DNA of 56,271 nucleotides from CAZFPT01 sp046541875 (lineage in GTDB: Bacteria; Planctomycetota; Phycisphaerae; SM23-33), in the NCBI GenBank assembly GCA_046541875.1, contig JBKHCL010000007.1:1-56271 (forward strand), given 5' to 3'. Below, piece after piece: positions 1 through 8,927 of this stretch. Below the pieces are notes generated by a model. The model was given only the letters and a program-made list of their open reading frames with translations, made no database searches and was not told the origin of the DNA. Numbering within the stretch: position 1 is the first letter of the stretch; each line of letters opens with the position of its first letter. Made by a program: the position numbers and the translations under genes.

Positions 1-18
1 CCGTTTGCAGGAGTTTCC

Positions 19-93
19 GCCCGCAACAAGTTGCGGGCCCTACGGTCGTAGCACGACCTTCCAGGCCGTGAACACATGGGCTGGAAGCCCATG
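19..93. repeat. cluster of three short palindromes
   Basis: Three perfect inverted repeats lie in 75 bases. The first has 9-bp arms at 19-27 and 30-38 with an AA loop. The second has 6-bp arms at 44-49 and 53-58. The third has 8-bp arms at 75-82 and 86-93 with a GGA loop. They sit just beyond the 3' end of the lptG-like gene, so they could end its transcript, but no T-run follows on the minus strand. A dispersed intergenic palindrome is equally possible. Confidence 0.5.
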
Positions 94-126
94 CCACGAA
101 AACCGCCTCGCCGGCCCGTTGACCGT

Positions 127-1458
127 TCAGGTCTTCACGGAATCCACCGTCACCACTGCGATGGGGGTGAACACCATTACCGGCAGCCAGGCCGCCAGCA
201 CGGGCCCCAAGCCCATGTACCGACAGCCGTACACGAACGCCATGAACAGCGTGAGGATGCCGATGCACATGCCCACGGAGGTCTTGATGTTCCGCTCGCG
301 CGAAAGAATAAACGGCAGCGCCAGCAAGAGTTGGAGGATGGTGATGATCGGCTCGGCCAGGCGGGTCTGGCGCGTCAGGCGGACGGCTTGGCGGTTGGGC
401 AGCCGGCGCGTCTCCAGCAGCCGACTCAACTGGACGGTGCTGAGCCATTCCATCCACCGACGGTCCTGGCGGAGGGTGATCTCCTCGGGTGTGAGGTCGG
501 TGCGAACGAGCGCGTAGGGCTTCTCCAGCAGCCAGTAGTTCAGCTCGGTCGATCCCACCGCCCGTTGCCACTGGGCCGAGGCGGCGTAGAAGGTGACCTG
601 CTCGCGGCCGTCGGGCGCAAGGAACGTGAATTCAGGTTGGACCAGCGCCACATGCCGGCCTTCATTTTCGTGCACCATTCGGTCGGCCTGGATCGTCATG
701 TTATACGTCGGGTCCAGCAGCGGCTCACCGAGGCGGATGTTCTCCGCGAGTTGGTCCGGTGGCAGGCCGGTATGGATGCGTTTGTCGCCCTGCCTGGCAG
801 GCCAGCCCCGCGTTGCCGCCAGGACAGGGTCTCGGAACAGCCAGCCCCGATCTCGCTGGTCGTCCCAGACGGCCTGCGAGCCGGACATGCAATGCGTCAT
901 CCGTGCATTCCTGTCGCGCACGACGGCCACCGGTTCGCGGAGCGATCGGTCTTGCACCTCGAACCGCGGAGAGAACCACACCACTTCGTTGCCGTCCGAG
1001 AGCAGACGCACCTGGAATGATGTCTCGCTGGACTCATCCATGTCGTTGATGCTCTGGGCCAACTGGGATGCCAGGCGCGGGATCAGCAGCTCGCGATCGA
1101 CCACGATCAGCCCGCTGAGCACGACGGCAGAGACGATCATCGGCAACACGACGCGATAGAGACTCACGCCCGATGCGAGGATGGCTGTCAGCTCGTTGGT
1201 GTGGTTCATCCGCGCCAGTGTGAACGCCGCCGCGGCGACGAGGATCAATCCGCCCAGTTCCACGAAGTAGACCAGCGAGTGATAGCTGTAGTACGTCACG
1301 ATGTGCGAGATCACCTCGCCGATAGGCCTGCTTCCTTCGGCGAACTCGTCCATGTTCACCAGCAGGTCCACGACGATGCGCATGGACATGAGAATGAGAA
1401 ACCACAGCAGCGCCGCCAACAGGAAGCTGCGGATGACATAGCGGTCGAGCGTCTTCAT
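127..1458 (-). CDS. lptG: LptF/LptG family permease, LptG-like
   Basis: Predicted inner-membrane permease of the YjgP/YjgQ family (443 aa). With LptF and the ATPase LptB it would extract lipopolysaccharide from the inner membrane and push it onto the LptC-LptA bridge. The N-terminus has the family's basic start followed by a membrane segment at about 9-31. Two more segments follow near 60-80 and 100-120, with the conserved NELTAILASG stretch between them. A periplasmic beta-rich domain follows, then three membrane segments after about 360. It lies 46 bases downstream of the lptF-like gene on the same strand, the usual pairing. Which of the two is F and which is G is inferred from gene order and length; membership of the family is secure. 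Confidence 0.85.
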   Translation of the reverse strand: MKTLDRYVIRSFLLAALLWFLILMSMRIVVDLLVNMDEFAEGSRPIGEVISHIVTYYSYHSLVYFVELGGLILVAAAAFTLARMNHTNELTAILASGVSLYRVVLPMIVSAVVLSGLIVVDRELLIPRLASQLAQSINDMDESSETSFQVRLLSDGNEVVWFSPRFEVQDRSLREPVAVVRDRNARMTHCMSGSQAVWDDQRDRGWLFRDPVLAATRGWPARQGDKRIHTGLPPDQLAENIRLGEPLLDPTYNMTIQADRMVHENEGRHVALVQPEFTFLAPDGREQVTFYAASAQWQRAVGSTELNYWLLEKPYALVRTDLTPEEITLRQDRRWMEWLSTVQLSRLLETRRLPNRQAVRLTRQTRLAEPIITILQLLLALPFILSRERNIKTSVGMCIGILTLFMAFVYGCRYMGLGPVLAAWLPVMVFTPIAVVTVDSVKT

Positions 1459-1504
1459 CTCGACCCCCCGCGCGACGTGTCGGATTGTGCGATCCCGGCG
1501 AAAA

Positions 1505-3133
1505 TCATTGTCTCGAATGCCTCATGTACAGCACGGCGTTGGCGGCAAGCAACAGCGCCACCCCCGCCCAGATGGACCCGATCCCGATCGGCTCGGGGAC
1601 GTCCGGGTTGGTCACGAGTTCCTTTCCCATCAGGATCATCAGCGTCACGACGGACCCGGGAATCGCCGCAAGGGCGACGGCACTGATCAACTGCCCCCCC
1701 TTGAACATCAACCCCAGCCCCGCTCCCATCGCGACCATGAGAAAACAGCTGATCCCATAAGCCGCCCTGCCATGAAGCTCGGCCTGGATTTCCGAGAGAA
1801 TGCGGTCCACCCCCTGGGTAATCAGTTGATCCACCGATTTGAGAATGCCCTTGTCCCGGGTGTATTGCTCGGCGTTGGTGTAGACATCCCGCAGCGAGAT
1901 GCCGCGCGCCTGATCCACGATCGTCTCGGGAATCGCCAGACGACCGATGCGCCAATCGCTGCGACGCTGGACGCGATCCTCCGCGAGGGTAAGGAACTCC
2001 ACGGTAATGTTCCCGCTCAGGGTAATGTTCAGGTAGGACTTGTCCTGCATGCGCGACCACGTCGCCTGGATGCTCCCGGCGTCGGCGGTGATGATCTGCC
2101 GCATGACCTTGTCGCGGTACACCCGCACGCGCACGGGAATCGGCTGACCCTCGGTGGACACCCCGGAGAGCAGCTCGACCTCGTTGCGCCCGACGACCTG
2201 CGCCGCCTGGGCCGAGACCACGTATCGCTGGTCGATCCCCTGCAGGGAATACTCGTTGCCCTGGTTGATCTCCCCGGCGACCAGGCGAACCGCGTTGTTG
2301 TGCAGGATGTCCCGTCGGATGTCCGCCAGGCCCTGCCGGATCCTGCCGTGATCCGACGGATCGTCCCGCATTTCCAGCAGTTGCGGCCAGCTGTAGCTCT
2401 CGGGCTTTTCCTCCATCTGCCCGATGACGTTCGGCAGCGGAGGCGACTCGAAGTAGACCTCGCCGAGATGGACCACGTTCTGCCCGCCGGTCTCGGTCTG
2501 GGCGGCGTTCTCCAACTGGATGGTCACGAACGTCCTGCCGCCGTAGCTTCGGAAGTGGACATCGGCGTAGGAGGCCGCCAGCAGGCGCGATCGGCCGTCC
2601 GGGTCGAGATCGGCCCCGACGACGCCGAAGAGTTTGTCGGTCCTGGGGTCCACCTCGTCGGCATGCAACAGCCACGTTCCGCGTTTGAAGTAGCCCTCGC
2701 TCTGGATCCTGTGGTAGATGATCCCGCGCAGATTGGCCTCGGCGGCGTGGGCGGCCATCCGGGCCAGCTGCGGAGTCACGAAGTTGCTCAGCACCAGCGT
2801 CAGCAGCGTCACGCCCAGTCCCAGCCCGAGGGCGGGGCGGAGCAGCGTGAGGGTGGGAATTCCGCTGGCCCGGCAGGCGAGCAGTTCGTTGTCCTGGGCG
2901 AATCGGCCATACACGAACGTCGCGGCGAACAACGCCGCCACCGGGAGCGTCAGGGAGATCGTCGCCGGAACGGTAAAGACGAACAGGCCCAGCACCTGCG
3001 AGGCCGCCAGCCCCTGTCGACGGAGCGGTTCGAGGATCGCGAAGACCGTCATCACGAGCGTGAACGGTACGAGCGCCTGCAGCAACACCTTGAGCAGATC
3101 GCCGGTTATGTATCCGTGTAGTGTCCGTATCAC
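1505..3133 (-). CDS. lptF: LptF/LptG family permease, LptF-like
   Basis: Second permease of the lipopolysaccharide export complex (542 aa from a GTG start). The open frame extends further upstream, but the family N-terminus, a basic residue then HGYITGDLLKV, begins at this GTG, with GGAG about ten bases before it. Membrane segments lie at about 15-35, 55-75 and 100-120, followed by a large periplasmic region of about 300 residues and C-terminal membrane segments. The conserved NELLACRASG stretch after the second segment matches the family. At 542 aa it is longer than E. coli LptF (about 366 aa) because of an enlarged periplasmic domain, which may fit a different LPS or bridge. It forms an operon with the lptG-like gene. 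Confidence 0.85.
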   Translation of the reverse strand: MIRTLHGYITGDLLKVLLQALVPFTLVMTVFAILEPLRRQGLAASQVLGLFVFTVPATISLTLPVAALFAATFVYGRFAQDNELLACRASGIPTLTLLRPALGLGLGVTLLTLVLSNFVTPQLARMAAHAAEANLRGIIYHRIQSEGYFKRGTWLLHADEVDPRTDKLFGVVGADLDPDGRSRLLAASYADVHFRSYGGRTFVTIQLENAAQTETGGQNVVHLGEVYFESPPLPNVIGQMEEKPESYSWPQLLEMRDDPSDHGRIRQGLADIRRDILHNNAVRLVAGEINQGNEYSLQGIDQRYVVSAQAAQVVGRNEVELLSGVSTEGQPIPVRVRVYRDKVMRQIITADAGSIQATWSRMQDKSYLNITLSGNITVEFLTLAEDRVQRRSDWRIGRLAIPETIVDQARGISLRDVYTNAEQYTRDKGILKSVDQLITQGVDRILSEIQAELHGRAAYGISCFLMVAMGAGLGLMFKGGQLISAVALAAIPGSVVTLMILMGKELVTNPDVPEPIGIGSIWAGVALLLAANAVLYMRHSRQ

Positions 3134-3447
3134 TCGAGCAGGACTCCGTTCGCAGCGGGGTCCGTCCCGCCACGGGATGCTTCGCCTTTGCCATGAATGG
3201 CCCGGACGCGCTTCGCCCGCCTTGCAGCAGGCCGTCGAATCGCGTCCACCGTTCCAGGCGGGCATTGTAGGCCAGCCCCCGCCCGAGAGGCAAGGGCCCG
3301 ACCGGGTTGATTCCTTCGGCGGTTTCGTGCAGTCTCCCTCGCCCGAGTGCCGATACCGATAGTATGAACCGCCACGCCCCGCCGGGGGCAGGCCTGCGAT
3401 TGGGATTCTCGCTGATTCAGACAGACGCAGACTGGAAAGACACCCGC
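3134..3447. other. intergenic region, divergent lptF / MarC-family gene
   Basis: About 310 bases between the divergent starts of the lptF-like gene and the MarC-family gene. Open frames crossing it show no recognisable family and have shadow-like composition. It should hold promoters for both directions, but I see no convincing -35/-10 pair. Confidence 0.4.
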
Positions 3448-4068
3448 ATGCTACTTGAGTCGAGTTTTGCTTTTATTGCCATTCTGAACCCCTTCGCGCT
3501 GTGCCTCTACGTCGGGCAGATCATCGACGACGTCGGGCTGCGGGCCTTCAGCATGGTCCTGCTGCGGGCGTGCATGCTCTCGATGATGGTCTTCCTGCTG
3601 TTCGGGTACACCGGCGAGTTCGTCCTGAGCAACATTCTGCAGATCCAGCCTGAGGCGATGCGCGTCTTCGGCGGGATCATCTTCCTCATCGCCGGGTACA
3701 ACTACGTCATGAAAGGCTACCGGGCGGCAGTCATGCTGCGCGGAAGCCTCGAAGAACTCCCCTCGGCCATCGCCCTGCCCTACATGATCGGCGCCGGGAC
3801 GATTACCCAGGCGATTCTCGTGGGCAAGCACAATCCGCACTGGGCGACCGGGGCGATCCTGGTCGGCGGGGTTATTTTCAGCTTCGTGGTGATGATGTCG
3901 TTCGGCCTCATCCGCGAAACCATGAAAGGCCCGCGCGAACGCGTTTTCGAACGCTATGTCAACACCCTCGCCCGCCTCAACGGCCTGGTGATCGGCGCGC
4001 TGTCGGTACAGATGATCGTCCGTGGGCTTCACGGCCTGTGGCTGCTGTCCGAAACGCCAGCCGGCTGA
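3448..4068 (+). CDS. MarC family integral membrane protein
   Basis: A 206-aa polytopic membrane protein of the MarC/UPF0056 family, whose molecular role is unknown. About six hydrophobic helices fill the chain. The first carries the family's Asn-Pro-Phe turn (AILNPFALCLYVGQI), where MarC proteins usually have an NP motif. The start was placed at the ATG preceded by GGAAAGA at good spacing. The open frame runs further upstream, but the extra residues are not MarC-like. The length matches the family (about 200 aa). It stands alone, convergent with the next minus-strand gene. Its involvement in drug resistance was suggested historically for E. coli MarC and later discounted, so no substrate is proposed. 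Confidence 0.75.
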   Translation: MLLESSFAFIAILNPFALCLYVGQIIDDVGLRAFSMVLLRACMLSMMVFLLFGYTGEFVLSNILQIQPEAMRVFGGIIFLIAGYNYVMKGYRAAVMLRGSLEELPSAIALPYMIGAGTITQAILVGKHNPHWATGAILVGGVIFSFVVMMSFGLIRETMKGPRERVFERYVNTLARLNGLVIGALSVQMIVRGLHGLWLLSETPAG

Positions 4069-4102
4069 CAATACCCGCGCCGCCGGCCGGCCAATTCGGA
4101 AC

Positions 4103-5038
4103 TCAGGAACCCTTCTCCGCGTCCGCCCGGTCGTCGGGCGTTTTCTCGACGACGGTCACCGTTACCGTCTGCGTGAGGTTCTTCCTGGCGTCCTTCAGGA
4201 GCCCCTTGCCGGCGGCGTAGTAGGTGAACTGCAACTCGTTGCTGCCCTCGGGCAGCGCCCAACTGAACGTGCTGACCTCCGCCATCGGAAGTCCGGCCCG
4301 CTGGCGCGTGGACGCTTCGTGCATGAGCATGACCTTGTGCTGCATGCCCAGTTTTTCATTGAGACGGAAGCGATACGTAACGACCTGGCCGGGCTTGAGC
4401 ATCGTCGTCAGCGGGCGTTTTTTGAACTCCTTGGCCTTGACCTCACGGGGCTTTCGTTTCGGGCCCAGCTTGCCCTCGGCCTTGCTGCTTCCGCCCCGGG
4501 GGGTGTTCAGGATCGTCAGCGGTGCGAAGGGCACTGCCTCTTCGGCGGCGTTGCGGAAGTCCACCCGCAGCCGCACGAGTTGGCCGGGCTGGACGACGTC
4601 ACGATCGACGCTGAGGCGCATCGCAATTCCGCCGACCGGGGCGGTCCAGGGATACTTCTCGGCGTCGACCTTCTCCGGGGCGGGCTTCTCCTTCGACCGC
4701 TTGATAATCTCCTGGATCAGCACGACCGAGCGGATGCGCGTATCCCGCGAGCGGGACTTGCGGGCCATGCTGTAGATCGGCTGGACGGCCGGCGGACCGG
4801 TCTCCATCAACTCGTCATACGCAAGCAGAACCTTCTTCACGTCGTTGCCGTCTAACTGCCCGACCAACCTGGCGAGGCGTTCCCGGCGGAGCTTCGCTTC
4901 GTTCGGGTCGGCCTGCGCTCTGGTGGGGGTGTTGGCGTCGTCGGCCTGCTCGGCGCCAGCTGCCCTGCCGCCCCCGATCCATGAAACCGCCGCGAGACAC
5001 ATCACCACCACTGCCCCTGCCAGCCATCCTGTCCGCAT
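4103..5038 (-). CDS. secreted protein of unknown function
   Basis: A 311-aa protein with a clear signal peptide (MRTGWLAGAVVVMCLAAVS, cleavage near AAGA). AGGAG six bases before the ATG decides this start over longer forms. After the signal, about 90 helical, charged residues suggest an armadillo/HEAT-like or coiled segment. This is followed by a beta-rich region in which PGQLVRLRVDFRN and PGQVVTYRFRLNEK resemble the repeated strands of intracellular-proteinase-inhibitor or Ig-like extracellular folds. The C-terminus is acidic. I do not recognise a family. It is probably periplasmic or surface exposed, and is flanked by a convergent MarC gene and a divergent SGNH hydrolase. Confidence 0.65.
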   Translation of the reverse strand: MRTGWLAGAVVVMCLAAVSWIGGGRAAGAEQADDANTPTRAQADPNEAKLRRERLARLVGQLDGNDVKKVLLAYDELMETGPPAVQPIYSMARKSRSRDTRIRSVVLIQEIIKRSKEKPAPEKVDAEKYPWTAPVGGIAMRLSVDRDVVQPGQLVRLRVDFRNAAEEAVPFAPLTILNTPRGGSSKAEGKLGPKRKPREVKAKEFKKRPLTTMLKPGQVVTYRFRLNEKLGMQHKVMLMHEASTRQRAGLPMAEVSTFSWALPEGSNELQFTYYAAGKGLLKDARKNLTQTVTVTVVEKTPDDRADAEKGS

Positions 5039-5318
5039 TGCATTCTCCTGCATGGAGTTCCACTTGAAAACCGCGTCGCCCGTCGCCGGAATCACCCCCT
5101 CAGCATAAGACGATCCGGAGGCAGACAGGTTCCAGGGTTCCTCCCAGCCGATGACCAAGCCGGTGAAATCGCCTCCTTCGCCGGTTCATGGTGCGGGCGT
5201 CCTGACATGCCCCTGTCTTGCCGAACAAACAGACGCCCGGCGATTGGATCTGCTGGCCCCCGCGTAGGGCGTGTGCTATGGTGACGGGACCATTGCGACC
5301 CCCGCACAAGGTGAGACC

Positions 5319-6074
5319 ATGACGCGAATGAAGCGCCTCGGATGGGCACTGCTGGCGATCTCGACCCTCATCGGCTGCCAACGCGGCGATACGCCCAACG
5401 CCCCCGCACCGGCGACCCCCAACCCGGCCGCTGCGCCCACCTGGCGGACCGACGAATTGGCAGCCAAGCGTCACCGGCAGTTCTGCGAGCGTGCCGGGCG
5501 ACACGATTACCCCATTCTCTTCCTGGGCGATTCGATCACCGAGGGCTGGTTCGTGACCGGCATGGACGTCTGGAAGCGGGAGTACCGCCCCATGGACGCG
5601 GGCAATTTCGGCCTCTCCGCCGACCGCACCGAGACCATGCTCTGGCGTCTGGAACACGGGGAGTTGGAGGGTCTTTCGCCGAAGGTCGTCGTGCTCATGA
5701 TCGGTACGAACAACCTCAAAAGCGGGCCCATCCGCCACACCCCCGCCCAGACAGCCGAGGGCGTCACCGCCGTGGTCGACCTCCTCCAACGAAAGCTGCC
5801 CGAGACGAAAATCCTGCTGCTGGGCATCCTGCCACGTCAGCCGAAGTACGAGTGGTTCCCCGCAGCCCGCAGGGAGACCAACCGACGCATCGCCAAACTC
5901 GCCAAGCGAGAGAACGTTCGCTGGCTGGACTTCTCCAGCCGCTTCCTGGACAGGCAGGGACGCCTGCGCGAGGAACTCTACCGCGAGGATCTGCTGCACC
6001 TCTCGGACAAGGGGTACGAGGTCTGGGCCGACGCGATGGGCCAACCGCTGCGGGAAATGCTGGCGGAGGGATGA
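5319..6074 (+). CDS. SGNH/GDSL hydrolase lipoprotein
   Basis: A 251-aa esterase or acetylhydrolase of the SGNH superfamily, close to the platelet-activating-factor acetylhydrolase IB type. Visible blocks, in order: FLGDSITEGW (block I, catalytic Ser), GNFGLSADRTE (block II Gly), GTNNLKSG (block III Asn), and LLHLSDKGYEVWA (block V, catalytic Asp/His pair). The N-terminus is a short hydrophobic stretch ending in STLIGC, a lipobox, so the enzyme should be membrane-anchored outside the cytoplasm. A proline/alanine linker follows the Cys. AAGGTGAG precedes the ATG. In planctomycetes such enzymes often deacetylate polysaccharides, but nothing here fixes the substrate. Confidence 0.85.
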   Translation: MTRMKRLGWALLAISTLIGCQRGDTPNAPAPATPNPAAAPTWRTDELAAKRHRQFCERAGRHDYPILFLGDSITEGWFVTGMDVWKREYRPMDAGNFGLSADRTETMLWRLEHGELEGLSPKVVVLMIGTNNLKSGPIRHTPAQTAEGVTAVVDLLQRKLPETKILLLGILPRQPKYEWFPAARRETNRRIAKLAKRENVRWLDFSSRFLDRQGRLREELYREDLLHLSDKGYEVWADAMGQPLREMLAEG

Positions 6075-6147
6075 ATCCGGTTCGCCTCGGCCGGATCTGG
6101 ATCGTATTTTCCGGATGACGCTTCCCTTCTAACCGGAAACCAGACCC

Positions 6148-6636
6148 ATGCATATCAAGCGCCCAACCAGCGCTTCGCCAACGGGTTCCAAGGATGGATT
6201 CACCCTGGTGGAGTTGCTGATCGTCGTGGTGATTCTGGCGATTCTCGCCGTGATTGCCATCCCCTTCGTCCATGGCCATCAGGAGGACGCCGAGGCCCGC
6301 GTGTTCGTCACGAACCTCCGCCACGCCTGCGACCAGTTCAATCTGTATCGCATGGAAGAGGGTGAATATCCGCCCGACACAACGCCGGGAATCATACCGG
6401 CGGGCATGGCCGATCGGCTTGCGTCGCTGAAGTGGACCTCTCCCACGCCCATTACCGGCCAATGGGACTGGGACTACAAGCAGTACCACTTCACCGCCGG
6501 CGTGTCGGTGTTCAAACCCAATCGCGATGCCAACGCCATCGCCGAACGCGTGGACGCCATCATCGACGACGGCGACCTGAGCACGGGCGGCTTCCGCAGC
6601 CGCGTCGACGGCTACATCCAGGCCGTGGAGTTCTGA
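6148..6636 (+). CDS. type II secretion GspG-like pseudopilin
   Basis: A 162-aa pseudopilin. After a 20-residue basic leader comes the prepilin-peptidase site, SKDGFTLVELLIVVVI, with Gly at -1, Phe at +1 and Glu at +5, followed by the hydrophobic N-terminal helix. The remainder is a small globular domain with YRMEEGEYPPD, a stretch typical of GspG major pseudopilins, which bind calcium in a C-terminal loop. No other secretion genes are nearby, so this is a scattered pseudopilin, a frequent situation in planctomycetes. GGAAA lies upstream of the ATG. A second, diverged pseudopilin is at 9148-9672. Confidence 0.8.
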   Translation: MHIKRPTSASPTGSKDGFTLVELLIVVVILAILAVIAIPFVHGHQEDAEARVFVTNLRHACDQFNLYRMEEGEYPPDTTPGIIPAGMADRLASLKWTSPTPITGQWDWDYKQYHFTAGVSVFKPNRDANAIAERVDAIIDDGDLSTGGFRSRVDGYIQAVEF

Positions 6637-6662
6637 CGCGCAACGGAGAGCTCCTCCGCTGC

Positions 6663-7079
6663 TCAGTCTCCCATCACCGTCACGACGATCCGCCGATTTC
6701 GCGGCTTGACGTCGCATTCCAGGTGGAAGATCTGCTGCCATGTTCCGGTGGTGAGTTGTCCATCGGCGATGGGAACGGTCAGCGACGGGCCCATCCAGGT
6801 GGCCTGCAGGTGAGAATGGCCGTTGCCGTCGTGCCATGCCTGCTCGTGGCCGTACTCGGTGGACGGGGGGATCAGGCGGTCGAGCAGCTCGGGCATGTCC
6901 CGCTCGAGCCCGGGCTCGAACTCGATGGTCCCGATCGTCGCCGTCGAACCGATGTTGAACACGTGCACCACTCCGGTGGCGATGCCCGCGCGTTTCACGA
7001 CGTCGGCCACGTCGCGCGTGATCTCGTGCATATCCCGATGGCCGCTCGTGCTCAGCTGGATGGTCTCCTGGTGTGTCAC
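6663..7079 (-). CDS. YjbQ family protein (UPF0047), first copy
   Basis: A 138-aa YjbQ/UPF0047 protein from a GTG start preceded by AGGAG. Family features are the TGVVHVFNIGSTATI strand near 37-50, a central Glu-rich helix, HSHLQATWMGPSLTVPI and the TGTWQQIF motif near the C-terminus. Some members can make thiamine phosphate in vitro; the physiological role is unsettled. Instead of the INENADP segment of E. coli YjbQ it carries TIEFEPG, placing it in a second subfamily. A canonical paralogue lies at 53103-53507 in the same window. The gene is convergent with the pseudopilin and divergent from the aminotransferase. Confidence 0.85.
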   Translation of the reverse strand: MTHQETIQLSTSGHRDMHEITRDVADVVKRAGIATGVVHVFNIGSTATIGTIEFEPGLERDMPELLDRLIPPSTEYGHEQAWHDGNGHSHLQATWMGPSLTVPIADGQLTTGTWQQIFHLECDVKPRNRRIVVTVMGD

Positions 7080-7300
7080 GGTCTCTCCTGGTCTGAAGGT
7101 CGATGGTCAGTATAGGCGGACACAGCTGCAGCGGCAAATGGCAGGGGGAGCAAACCGTCTATTCGAACGCCCCGGTTCCACGTGACCAATCGCCACCGGA
7201 ACATCAAAAGGACGACAGGGATTGCTCGGAAATTGGCATTTGGAATTTGGCCCTTTCGGCCGCTGTGGGTAAGGTATGGGCAGGTTCACTCAGAAAGGAC

Positions 7301-8467
7301 GTGCCCGTGTACGAGATGGGTCAGAAGGAAATCGAAGCGGTCCGCAAGGTCATCGAGGGCGGACAGCTGTTTCGCTACGCCGACGGCGAGACCGCGAAGC
7401 ATACCGCGAAGTTCGAGAAGGCGCTGGCGGAGAAGCTCGGGGTCAAGCACGCCCTGGCAGTCTCCAGCGGGACCGGCGCCTTGGCGACCGCTCTGGCGGC
7501 AATGGGCATCGGCCCGGGGGACGAGGTTATCGTGCCCGGCTACACGTTCATCGCGACGGCCTTGGCGCCGCTGAGCGTGGGGGCGGTCCCCGTGATCGCC
7601 GAGGTCGACGAGACCCTCACGCTGGATTGCTCCGACGTGCAGCAGAAGATCTCCCGCTACACCAAGGCCATCATTCCGGTCCACATGCTCGGGCTGCCGT
7701 GCGATTTGAGCACGCTGATGCGGATCGCCCGCAAGCACGAGTTGATTGTCGTGGAAGACGCCGCCCAGTCTGCCGGCGGGTCGTACCAGGGCAAGCGGAT
7801 GGGGTCGATCGGGCACGTGGGCGCCTTGAGCTTCAACCACTACAAGATCATCTCCTCCGGCGAGGGCGGCGCGGTGGTGACCAATTCCTCGCAGGTCCAC
7901 CGACGGGCGATGGTGTATCACGACGGCGGCTGTGTGTTCTTCGATCGCCAAAGCGCCAAGAACACCGAGGCGTTCTTCGCGGGAATGAACTACCGCATCT
8001 CGGAGATCCAAAGCGCGATCCTGAACGTTCAGTTGGGTCGGCTGGACGGCATTCTCAAGAAGCTTCGCGCCCGCAAGGCCGCGATGGCCGAGATCATGGG
8101 CCAATCCGACGCGTTCGATCTGAGCCCCTGCCACGAGCCCGAAGGCGACTGCGCAACCGTCCTGCCGCTGATGTTCGGCTCGGGAGACGCCGCCCAGGCC
8201 TTCGCCCGCGAGCACGGCCGGACGTGCGAGATGTTCCGCCCGATCGACACCGACCGCCACGTGTACACCAACTGGGACCCGGTGCTGAACCACTCGGTGC
8301 ATCACCCCGGGCGCAACCCGTGGAACTGGACACATCGTATGATGGAGCAGGGAGCGGACTGCTGCCCGAAGACGCTGGAGATTCTCGCCAAGACCGTCTG
8401 CGTCAAGACGCCGTTCGACGTGACCTTGGCCGACGCCCGCAAAATCGCGCGGACGCTGCGGGGCTGA
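7301..8467 (+). CDS. DegT/DnrJ/EryC1/StrS family aminotransferase
   Basis: A PLP-dependent sugar aminotransferase-fold enzyme (388 aa from this GTG). Motifs: SSGTGALATALAA (phosphate-binding loop), GDEVIVPGYTFIATA, VVEDAAQSAGGSYQG (Asp that holds the pyridine nitrogen), and LSFNHYKIISSGEGGAVVT, where the Lys before the GEGG run is the Schiff-base lysine. Such enzymes transaminate keto-sugars for polysaccharide, LPS or secondary metabolites. The start is uncertain: GTG at 7301, GTG at 7307 and ATG at 7316 are all possible after AGAAAGG. No sugar-nucleotide genes adjoin it, so the substrate cannot be named. Confidence 0.85.
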   Translation: MPVYEMGQKEIEAVRKVIEGGQLFRYADGETAKHTAKFEKALAEKLGVKHALAVSSGTGALATALAAMGIGPGDEVIVPGYTFIATALAPLSVGAVPVIAEVDETLTLDCSDVQQKISRYTKAIIPVHMLGLPCDLSTLMRIARKHELIVVEDAAQSAGGSYQGKRMGSIGHVGALSFNHYKIISSGEGGAVVTNSSQVHRRAMVYHDGGCVFFDRQSAKNTEAFFAGMNYRISEIQSAILNVQLGRLDGILKKLRARKAAMAEIMGQSDAFDLSPCHEPEGDCATVLPLMFGSGDAAQAFAREHGRTCEMFRPIDTDRHVYTNWDPVLNHSVHHPGRNPWNWTHRMMEQGADCCPKTLEILAKTVCVKTPFDVTLADARKIARTLRG

Positions 8468-8525
8468 GCGTGCGGAAACCGCTCAGGGCCGGCGCGAGAG
8501 ATGGCTTGCCCGCTCGGAAGGCGAT

Positions 8526-8771
8526 TCAGCGCGTGGTGGGCGCGAGGGGACCGGTCTGCTGGTCGTCCGCCTGGCCGACGGGAGTAGTCGGCTGGGAGCC
8601 TTCGCCGTTCCAGTCTTCCAACTGGTCGACGACCTTCCGACAGACCTCGGCTGTGCGGTCGATGGTACGCTGACCCCAGCCGATCAGGTCGGGGCTGTCG
8701 GGCAACCGGCCAAGGTGGTATCCACCGAGGAAGGTTGCACCGATCACGATGAGGGTGCAAAGTCTCTTCAC
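8526..8771 (-). CDS. small hypothetical protein with N-terminal membrane anchor
   Basis: An 81-aa frame from a GTG. The first 20 residues (VKRLCTLIVIGATFLGGYHL) form a hydrophobic signal or anchor, followed by a polar region with an amphipathic helix and a Pro/Thr/Gln-rich tail. The upstream Shine-Dalgarno sequence is weak. I recognise no family. It is called a gene because of the coherent signal-plus-polar architecture and because no better frame covers the region; it could be spurious. Confidence 0.4.
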   Translation of the reverse strand: MKRLCTLIVIGATFLGGYHLGRLPDSPDLIGWGQRTIDRTAEVCRKVVDQLEDWNGEGSQPTTPVGQADDQQTGPLAPTTR

Positions 8772-8821
8772 AATTCCATCCGGGATTCAGAGAACAGCGA
8801 CTGACAAAGCCTCCGTGCCGC

Positions 8822-8839
8822 GCGCAGGCGAACCTGCGC
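8822..8839. other. 7-bp hairpin with CGAA loop
   Basis: Perfect arms GCGCAGG at 8822-8828 and CCTGCGC at 8833-8839 enclose CGAA, which reads as a stable TTCG tetraloop on the minus strand. It lies between the small minus-strand gene and the pseudopilin. No T-run follows on either strand, so a terminator is unlikely. It could be a dispersed repeat similar in style to the palindromes at 19-93. Confidence 0.35.
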
Positions 8840-8927
8840 CCGCTATCCTGATCTGTCGGACATTGTAGAGGGCGTCTTAGGCAGAAACAACCGTAATGCC
8901 ATGTTTTACGCACATTTCGCCCTGAAT

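Noticed and set aside
1455..3293. A 612-aa frame antiparallel to none but overlapping the lptF-like gene in another phase
   Set aside because: Arg/Gly/Pro-rich composition with no family resemblance; a shadow of the lptF-like gene in GC-rich DNA.
5764..7137. A 457-aa minus-strand frame across the SGNH, pseudopilin and YjbQ genes
   Set aside because: It covers three well-supported genes in the wrong frame and shows no motif.
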